Below, one piece after another: positions 57,246 to 64,000 of a stretch of DNA of 64,000 nucleotides. Every line of letters starts with the position of its first letter. Position 1 is the first letter of the stretch. The notes under the pieces were generated by a model. It saw nothing but the letters and a program-made list of their open reading frames with translations, did no database searches and was not told the origin of the DNA. The stretch is from Tieghemostelium lacteum (Eukaryota; Evosea; Eumycetozoa; Dictyosteliales; Raperosteliaceae): NCBI GenBank assembly GCA_001606155.1, contig LODT01000001.1, forward strand, positions 1,240,001-1,304,000, read 5' to 3'. A program made the position numbers and the translations under genes.

Positions 57246-57696
57246 TTTCTATAAATTATTGTAATAAATTCTTATTAATTATTATTTGTTATTCAATTGA
57301 ATGATTTTAAAAAGAATAAATTTTAAGTATTTATACTAATTTTTTAACTTGAACATACAAATACATCATAGTTCTTTTTACGTCATTCGTAAAAATACAA
57401 GGAAACCAGGACAATTACAAATTTTTTTTAGTCTTTAGTTTGTTTAACCAGAGATTTTTAAATATCTAAATCAATTTTAACCCAGTGATATATTTAATCT
57501 TTGGAATTATGATAATAAATAATATTCATATCCACTGTAATGGTATTATTCAATATATTTAATCCATTTCTCATAAACCTAATCTTTATATTTAATAAAT
57601 ATAATTTTTTTCCATTTCTATAACTTAATCATTAAATAAATAGTATTAAATATTAATAAAAATTCTATTTGTAAATGTATTAAATGATATTTTATA
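57246..57696. other. AT-rich intergenic region
   Basis: 450 bases with mostly A/T, holding the pseudogene's former promoter and the 3' end of the next gene. No feature was recognised. Confidence 0.55.
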
Positions 57697-59376
57697 CTAA
57701 ATTTTATTTTCATTAATTAAAAACAGTAACAAATTCATCTCTTGTTTTAAATCAGTTAAGATTTTTGCAATGATTTCATTATACATTCCAAAAATGGATT
57801 GAAAATAGGTAGTTATGGAATAGTTATGGAGAGTGTTGATAGATGTTCCAAAATGTTGATCATAATTTTGGATTAAATCTTCTGTAGGATTATTATTATT
57901 TAAGAGAGATAAATGTTTTTTTATATCACCCAGATGAGTTTTTAGGATTGAATATTCTCTATAGGTCATAGATTTTTGTTTCAAAACGTCATCACTAGTT
58001 ACAGTATTGGGAATGGAATTATTTTTGTTCAAAGCTTCATATTCCTCAATTTCTTTATGAATTTTACCTCCTGGTTCACATTCTAGTAATTGATTGTTTA
58101 GTTCTTCAATATATTCCTGAGTTTGTTTAATTAATCCATATACTTTTTCTCTTAATTCTTCGATATTAATGGTTTGGTTTTCCAAATCATTTATAAGCTT
58201 TTTAATTTCATCAACAGTCTCCTTTGGAGCTCTGTGAAGAAATTTTAGCCAACGTTCTTCATAGGTCTTTGCATTTTCCTGTTCTACTTTTTGTTGATTT
58301 ATATTGGAATTTACATTTTGTTGCATTTTGTCAATTTCAAAAGCAAACCAGTTATATGAATACAACATCTCTCTGGCATTTCCTATTCTCTGTGTAGTTG
58401 AAAGACAAAATGAAGTTTGATTTTGGTATTTAATTCTTGCAATTGATTCAATATCAGTCTTACTCTCTAGTGGATCAGTACCCTCTTCATGATGACGAAT
58501 TTCAGCTGATAATACCCTTGAGATTTTTTTAAATTCATTATAGTTTATAAAAACTTTTACCTTTAAATCTTGTATACTTTTATGTGTTTCCACCAGTTGT
58601 TTGCAAATATAATGAATTCTATTTTCATCCATTTTAGTGATTATTAAATTTTTGATACCTGCATTTATTAAGTCATTAAATGCATACAATTTTTTAACCA
58701 CTTCTTTGAATAGTTCCCAATGATTTTCACAATTGTCATTGATTAGACCCATTGATTTTAAGAATGGTGAGCTTCCATTGAATTTGTAATTCAATACATT
58801 CAATGAGCTTGAAATGTTTGATAATTCTTTACATTTAACAGCATAGGTTACAGAAGTTATAACAGTATCTTGGAAATTTTCATATTGGTGATGATTATTA
58901 TAGAGGAGAGATATTTCAGTAAAACTATCTTTAAAAACAATAGAATTCTGTTGTTTTTTATAACTAACTGTTTTGTTTGAACTTTCCTCCAATAATACTA
59001 TGGATTTATCCATATATCTGCTATAATAAATTCTAAAAAACCCCACTGATATTGATATCATTATTATTATAAAAAGTATTTGTTTTGTAATATTTTTGGC
59101 AATAATATAATATTGTATTAAATTAATATTTTGTTTTTCAATGTTATTTGGATTAATATTATTGTTTTGATTAATATTATTGTTATTGATATTTTCAATG
59201 TTATTTGGTTGAATGTTTTGATTAATATTATTGTTATTGTTATTTTGTTCAATAATATTGTTTTGATTATTAATATTGTTATTTGGTTCAATATTAATGT
59301 TTTGAATATCATTAATTGGATCAATATTATTTAAAGGATCCTGATTATTTTCTTGCACTTCTCCTGCATTATTCAT
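57697..59376 (-). CDS. Single-pass membrane protein with Asn-rich N-terminus and coiled coil
   Basis: A single-exon, 559-residue protein (MNNAGEVQENNQDPLNNI). The first 80 residues are Asn/Ile/Gln-rich repeats such as NNINQNNNINPNNIEK. One transmembrane helix follows at about 94-112 (ITKQILFIIIMISISVGFF) with no signal peptide, so a type II orientation is likely. The remaining 440 residues are charged and mainly helical, with coiled-coil segments (EVVKKLYAFNDLINAGIK, IEELREKVYGLIKQTQEYI), several Cys and potential N-glycosylation sites (NQT, NKT, NIS). No family is recognised. The gene may be lineage-specific. Confidence 0.7.
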   Translation of the reverse strand: MNNAGEVQENNQDPLNNIDPINDIQNINIEPNNNINNQNNIIEQNNNNNNINQNIQPNNIENINNNNINQNNNINPNNIEKQNINLIQYYIIAKNITKQILFIIIMISISVGFFRIYYSRYMDKSIVLLEESSNKTVSYKKQQNSIVFKDSFTEISLLYNNHHQYENFQDTVITSVTYAVKCKELSNISSSLNVLNYKFNGSSPFLKSMGLINDNCENHWELFKEVVKKLYAFNDLINAGIKNLIITKMDENRIHYICKQLVETHKSIQDLKVKVFINYNEFKKISRVLSAEIRHHEEGTDPLESKTDIESIARIKYQNQTSFCLSTTQRIGNAREMLYSYNWFAFEIDKMQQNVNSNINQQKVEQENAKTYEERWLKFLHRAPKETVDEIKKLINDLENQTINIEELREKVYGLIKQTQEYIEELNNQLLECEPGGKIHKEIEEYEALNKNNSIPNTVTSDDVLKQKSMTYREYSILKTHLGDIKKHLSLLNNNNPTEDLIQNYDQHFGTSINTLHNYSITTYFQSIFGMYNEIIAKILTDLKQEMNLLLFLINENKI

Positions 59377-59766
59377 TATTTAAAAAACAACTATTTATAA
59401 TGTATTATTATTATTATTAAATGATAAATTATTGTTAACTTCCAATTGTTTATTTATTCAAAAAAAAAACTTAAAGTTTTACTAATAAAAAACTTAAATT
59501 TTTACTAATTTACAAATTCATGAAAAATTATCATTAAACAAATTATTATCATAACAAAAATCATGATTCATTTCGAATATTAAAAATTTAAGTTTTTTTT
59601 TATGATAAAACAAATCTAAAATCATGATTTTTATCACCTATCTCAATCAATAGATTTTATTTAATTGAAGTGAATACTAAAATATAATCCAAATAAATAA
59701 AAAATAATAGTAAATTAGAGTGTATGATAAGTAAAGGTGATAATATGTTTGCGTAAAGTAATTGAT
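59377..59766. other. Intergenic region with repeat cluster
   Basis: About 390 AT-rich bases upstream of the membrane protein gene and downstream of the SMPD4 gene. It contains the tandem and inverted repeats listed separately, plus a second palindromic pair built around ATCATGAT (about 59563 and 59620). No gene was recognised. Confidence 0.6.
59465..59597. repeat. Tandem 22-bp repeats facing an inverted copy
   Basis: AAAAACTTAAAGTTTTACTAAT (59465-59486, split here only for description) and a copy at 59488-59509 differ at one base. AAAAACTTAAATTTTTA at 59488-59504 is a perfect 17-base inverted repeat of 59581-59597, with a 76-base loop. A transcript would form a stem, and the loop holds further CATGAT-centred palindromes. 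It could be a remnant of a small mobile element or a structural element; no target-site duplication is evident. Confidence 0.6.
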
Positions 59767-61942
59767 TTAGTTAAAAATCAATTTTTTTAGAATGAGAAGA
59801 AGAATGATTACATAACAGAGATAGAGTAAACCATTCACTGAAAATACTTTTCTAGAGTATTTTCTAATGGTTGGATTCAAAGTGTAACTGTAAACCAATT
59901 TAATAGGCCATGCAAATTCAAATGAGGAAATGGGTGAATTGAGAAATGCCTGTTCAGACAACAGTTTCTTTTTGAGTTTACTCTCTGCCAATTCTGATAG
60001 TTCCAATGGTGATACACGTTTCAAACCATATCCAATTTGTTCACGACCTTCTTTTGTAAGTAGACCATTTTCATCTCTTTCCGGTGATATCGACTGAACT
60101 TGATCCAAATTATTATAATCAATAGTCAATTTTGGAAATCCATAAATATCATTAATACCAGTCAATATTCTCATTGTACCTTGATCGCTTGGTGATATCT
60201 TTAGTTTCTGTTTGTTTATAAACCTCCATACCTCACTTTGATTCTTTCCAGAGTACATAAAATCATCTTCATTCAATTGATATTTTGAATCCACTCTAAA
60301 TTGTAATATATATTCTTTAACTAGAGTTTTTAATTTAAATATCAATGTTAATATCTTTTAATGAATACACTAAATGAAATGATAGATATATACTTTCAGA
60401 TGACTGTTCACCATTATATGAAGTTGAACAATGAAATGTAAGATCTCGTAATGTGTTTTTAATTATATCAGTTGAAAAAAAGTCAAGAATCTCACCAATC
60501 ATCATCATGATGGAGTTACTGAAATTCATTGACATGATTCTCTTGATTAGTAGTGAAAAGAGGAAAGAATACAGATAGAAATGCTCGAGAATAAATTGTT
60601 TTTTAATTCTATCTCTGTCCTGAGGTTGTACATCATTTGTAAAATATTTCCAAGGATTGATAAAACTGAACCATATAGATAATGCATTATCTAATGGTTC
60701 TTGATTGTTACTGAATATTGGTACTAAAAAGTACAATAACGATTTATACATTATCAATTTGAGAGAATTTAAATTATCTGATAATGTTGGTGCTGTTGTT
60801 GCTGTTGCTGTTGTGGTTGTTGTTGTGGTTGTGGTTGTGGTTGTTGTGCCGCTTATATAGTTATTAAACATTACTTTAATAAAAGTATTGGTTATACTTT
60901 TAACTACTGAATAGTTAAATGATTCTGGTTTTTTAAACTATTGATTTATATATAAAATGTTAATTCTAATAATCCTATTTGATATATCCACCAATGAATA
61001 CATACGGAGTCCGATCCAATTATATTTGTTTGCATAAAAAAATAGGTAAGAGATTTTAGAAATACTAATGATCTACTTGTTGGTTTCTTCAAAAAGTATT
61101 CTATATAATTCTCTAAAAGTTCTGTATATATTGACTTGTCTCTTGGTTGTAACGGTATAAATTGATTATTTATTGGATTAACCATTATTTGTTGTTGTGT
61201 TGGTCTAAATTTTGACTTTAAAGTTTAAATTGAGGATATTAGTATATTTTGTTTATAAACATATAGATGAATAAATGAGATAGGTACCTCTGAATGTACT
61301 GAAAACACCATAAAGAAATATGAAAAGAAATCTAAAACTGCATAGATTCCATCAGTACCTTCTTTAATTCTCTTGTATATGCATGGTGTTTGGTTGAGTT
61401 CAATGTGGTAATGTGAAAGTGATTGATGAAGTCTGTTTACAGGAAAGAAATACTCGGCATGTGAATCTCCCAATATATATTTTTGAAAGAATACTGAATT
61501 ACTATTCAAAACTCTCCATGCTTTTTTGTAATCGTCTTCAGTTACTGGATATTTCAATCCTGATTCTTGTCCAAATAGCATTTCAAACAAATTAATCCAA
61601 TCCTCTGTATTTGTCTCTACATGTTTTTCAAATATATTCAAAGCCTCTGCAGTAGGTATTGATTGTTCTTTCATCATTTCACGATTTTGAAAAATTGGTG
61701 AAGTACAAAAATAAAAAAAAAAAAAAAAAAATTAAAATTACATTTTTTACATTATTTGTAGAAATTTTATTTGTTTTAAAATATTTATTAATACAATTGT
61801 AAAAACACGCAATATTATAATAATCAGAGGATGGGATATTTTCGATTACTTTTTTTCTTGTTTTTTTCAAACTATAGATATTTTTAATTGAGGTGGAATT
61901 TTTGTCGGAGATGAAATCGTTAAAAAGTTCCAATGGAAACAA
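59767..61942 (-). CDS. SMPD4-type neutral sphingomyelinase homologue
   Basis: Five exons on the minus strand: 61942-61751, about 61690-61288, 61215-61006, 60937-60394 and 60320-59767; about 630 residues. The last three joins fit GT-AG rules and phase. Features match human SMPD4: KTRKKVIENIPSSDYYNIA near the start, FFSYFFMVFSVHSE, EPLDNALSIWFSFINPWKYF (human has a WLSYLQPWRY counterpart), ENGLLTKEGREQIGYGLKR, and a C-terminal hydrophobic anchor (LLYLCYVIILLLILKKLI). SMPD4 is an ER/nuclear-envelope membrane protein reported to hydrolyse sphingomyelin; catalytic function is debated. The join between exons 1 and 2 is unresolved: no AG lies at the right phase after a T-run of about 18, so the T-run length may be wrong. 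Confidence 0.72.
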
Positions 61943-62252
61943 CCCCTATGATTAAAAAAAAAATTTTTATTTTTAATTTTTTTAATAAGTTAATAATAAT
62001 CAATTCGTGTATTGGGAAATTATAATTATAACCCATTCACTTAAAAGGTTTTAAGTACAAAAGTATTTTTATTTAGAGAATTGTGAATTCATATGAAATT
62101 TCAATAATTGTATGTTAAAAAGAATGCGGAACTAAATCTGAAAGAAGAAAAATTTTAAGACTTTAATTTCATTCATTGAATTGAATCAAAACATGAAAAC
62201 ACACTTACACCACTTATTATTCTAAAAAGACAAAAATAATTATAGGAGTAGG
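61943..62252. other. Divergent promoter of SMPD4 and FUSC-like genes
   Basis: 310 AT-rich bases. A TTATAG at about 62239-62244, just before the FUSC-like ATG, could be the acceptor of a 5'UTR intron. Nothing else was recognised. Confidence 0.5.
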
Positions 62253-64000
62253 ATGGTTTTCATAGGTTTGAGACTAAAGACAGCTCTGATAGAGGCACTA
62301 ACTGTTATCTTATCTAGTATACTGATATTTCTGCCAATAAAATTCAGGAATTTCAATGCACTGATTCTAGTACCGGTATTTGTAACTATTATAGCATGTA
62401 ACTTGTCATCTCAAAGTTCAATGATTAGCGGTGGTATTGTAGTTATAAGTACTGCAACCTCTTCATTAGTAATCTATGCATTCTTAAAGATCTTTCAAGA
62501 GAGAATCTGGGTATCCTTTATTGTTGGGTTCTTCTTTGCATTCTTTTTGCAATGCACTGTTTTGAGGGGTGGTCGTTGGTTCAATGGATTGGCATGCAAG
62601 AAGATTTTACTGGACCTTGTTATTGTTTATTACTTTTCACCATACCCCGATTCAGAGAAGGAAACGGATATCCTGGAGACATTTATATGTTCACTGTTTA
62701 TGCTGTTCTCTATTGTTATTGTTTCTATTATATTTCCAGTTATGGCAACAAAATTGTTTCATTTCAATCTAATGAGAACTCTTAGAACTTCCAGAGACCT
62801 TTTTAGAGCCATTGGATACAGTGTCGAATCTAAACTCTATAAAGATCCTAATCAACAAACTTCTTCAAAAATTCCAAAAAATCATTCATTTACATTTCCA
62901 TTGAATGATTTGACTGGTCATGATGATGAGGATGGTGAAGATGATATTAAAGTTCAACATACAAGCATCGAACAACAATTACAACAAAAGAATGACATGA
63001 CTACACTCGAAGAAAAAACCAATGAATCTCAAGAAAAAGATATTGTATCCTCTTCGAATACTATGAAATCTTCTGAAAAGAATATTGAAAAGATTGTTCT
63101 ACCACTGAGTAGTTTGGTTACTAAAAAAGAGGTTACATTTCAGTTACCTCTAGGAGGAGAAAAAGAACCAAAGTCACCAAATGTCTCTGGTGATATAAAA
63201 TTAAAAAAACTTAAAAAATCAAAATCAGTTGAGATTTTGAGTAAATCCATACCGATACCTACAGATAAAGAAATTAAAGAACTTCAATTTAGATTGACTG
63301 ATGAAGTCAATAGATTGACCTTGGTATTAAAAGAGTGTAAAGAAGAGCGATGGAATAGTACATTGGTGGAGTCCTATAAGGCTATACTAAACCTTGTAGA
63401 AATGTCACTCAAACATCTCATGTCATTGAGAATATCTATTGAATCTGGGTTTTCTCAAAATGCTAGTAGAGAACTGGTATCTCCTATGGAACCATTTCTA
63501 GATTCATTAATTGAAGAGGTTTATCTTCAAATTGGTCTGATGATTGATGTACTTAAAGGTAAATTACATCTTTCTGAAACCCCTACATCATCACCCAACT
63601 CTGCCAATGCTGTATCAGGAGCTGACAATCCAAAGAGAAAATTCTCTAGAAAAGAACAAAAAACAGTAATCGAAAGAAACATTTTGGAATCATCTTTTGA
63701 AGAGACAGATGAATTGATTGTTAAACTACAGGAATTTTATAAGCAATTGGTTGGTGAATATCAGAGATCTGGATTACCAGGTCTACATGAATCAGAGATA
63801 TCAAGATTACATTTCTTTATCTTTGGAATCATTGAATATGCAAGACAACAGAAGGTAATCTATCAACTAGTTCTACAAATTAAAGCTAGAATCAGACATG
63901 AATCTATTAGATACCAAGTCATTAGATATGGGTTAGTCTATGTCCTAACTGCACTTCCTATACATTGGTATAAAGTAACCTTATTTATTATATCTAAATT
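62253..64000 (+). CDS. FUSC-like/aromatic acid exporter-type membrane protein (partial)
   Basis: The frame opens at ATG 62253 (MVFIGLRLKTALIEALTVIL) and stays open to the window edge, 582 codons, so the 3' part lies outside. The first 180 residues hold about six hydrophobic helices (ILIFLPIKF, IIACNLSSQSSMISGGIVVI, FIVGFFFAFFLQ, FMLFSIVIVSIIFPV), ending at MRTLRTSRDLFRAIG. A long cytosolic region follows with Gln/Glu-rich segments and helices (DKEIKELQFRLTDEVNRLTL, ESYKAILNLVEMSLKHLMS). At the very end hydrophobicity rises again (YGLVYVLTALPIHW), suggesting a second membrane domain. That layout is like fungal and plant FUSC/ALMT-like transporters; substrate unknown. Confidence 0.75.
   Translation, partial: MVFIGLRLKTALIEALTVILSSILIFLPIKFRNFNALILVPVFVTIIACNLSSQSSMISGGIVVISTATSSLVIYAFLKIFQERIWVSFIVGFFFAFFLQCTVLRGGRWFNGLACKKILLDLVIVYYFSPYPDSEKETDILETFICSLFMLFSIVIVSIIFPVMATKLFHFNLMRTLRTSRDLFRAIGYSVESKLYKDPNQQTSSKIPKNHSFTFPLNDLTGHDDEDGEDDIKVQHTSIEQQLQQKNDMTTLEEKTNESQEKDIVSSSNTMKSSEKNIEKIVLPLSSLVTKKEVTFQLPLGGEKEPKSPNVSGDIKLKKLKKSKSVEILSKSIPIPTDKEIKELQFRLTDEVNRLTLVLKECKEERWNSTLVESYKAILNLVEMSLKHLMSLRISIESGFSQNASRELVSPMEPFLDSLIEEVYLQIGLMIDVLKGKLHLSETPTSSPNSANAVSGADNPKRKFSRKEQKTVIERNILESSFEETDELIVKLQEFYKQLVGEYQRSGLPGLHESEISRLHFFIFGIIEYARQQKVIYQLVLQIKARIRHESIRYQVIRYGLVYVLTALPIHWYKVTLFIISK

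Noticed and set aside
59465-59597. Intact transposon with terminal inverted repeats
   Set aside because: No transposase, no target-site duplication, and arms are only 17 bases of low-complexity sequence.

Overview
The window is nuclear DNA of a dictyostelid social amoeba. The evidence is AT-rich intergenic DNA with long A and T tracts, short introns (about 60-110 bases, GTATGT/GTAAGT donors, TAG/CAG acceptors), Asn-, Gln- and Ser-rich low-complexity runs inside genes, AAA-ATG start contexts, and dictyostelid-type families (ComC-like EGF protein, GATA factor, FNIP/F-box-like proteins, GH25 lysozyme, cathepsin D). Coding DNA is less AT-biased than in D. discoideum, so I favour a Cavenderia/Heterostelium/Acytostelium-type species. 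This is inference. No tRNA, rRNA, CRISPR array or intact transposon was recognised.

Layout. 1-6 kb: a possible last exon of a gene entering from the left, a divergent Arf-like GTPase, a coiled-coil protein, an ATOS (FAM214) homologue and a small membrane protein. 6-16 kb: two very large F-box-like paralogues in tandem, meeting a third smaller F-box/LRR-like gene tail to tail with 5 bases between stop codons. 16-20 kb: a 1,200-residue protein ending in an mS35 mitoribosomal domain. 20-30 kb: a TBC Rab-GAP, a 2H phosphoesterase, a GATA factor, a UBE2E-type E2, a LARP7-like protein and Abitram. 30-41 kb: nuclear and housekeeping genes (BOP1, Rieske protein, SPB1/FTSJ3, TADA3, an HMG-box/PHD protein). 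41-48 kb: a CaMK-like kinase, a 54-residue membrane protein, cathepsin D, unexplained remnants and a GH25 lysozyme. 47-64 kb: a ComC-like surface protein, DDX24/Mak5, two orphan membrane/coiled-coil proteins, a broken ependymin-like gene, an SMPD4 homologue, and a FUSC-like transporter running off the right edge.

Three genes (BOP1, SPB1, DDX24) act in ribosome assembly. BOP1 and DDX24 share a TTCGTTCG element upstream. mS35 and Rieske are mitochondrial. TADA3, the HMG/PHD protein and the GATA factor are chromatin or transcription genes. Cathepsin D and the lysozyme are neighbouring digestive enzymes. Most gene models below were assembled by matching splice donors, acceptors and reading-frame phase by eye.

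Most noteworthy: the LARP7-type xRRM protein, a 10-bp-phased repeat in its divergent promoter, the giant mS35, the tandem giant F-box pair, an Arf-like protein lacking the catalytic Gln, a small membrane protein with a probable 5'UTR intron, and reading-frame breaks at or near homopolymer-rich sequence in three genes that may be assembly errors.
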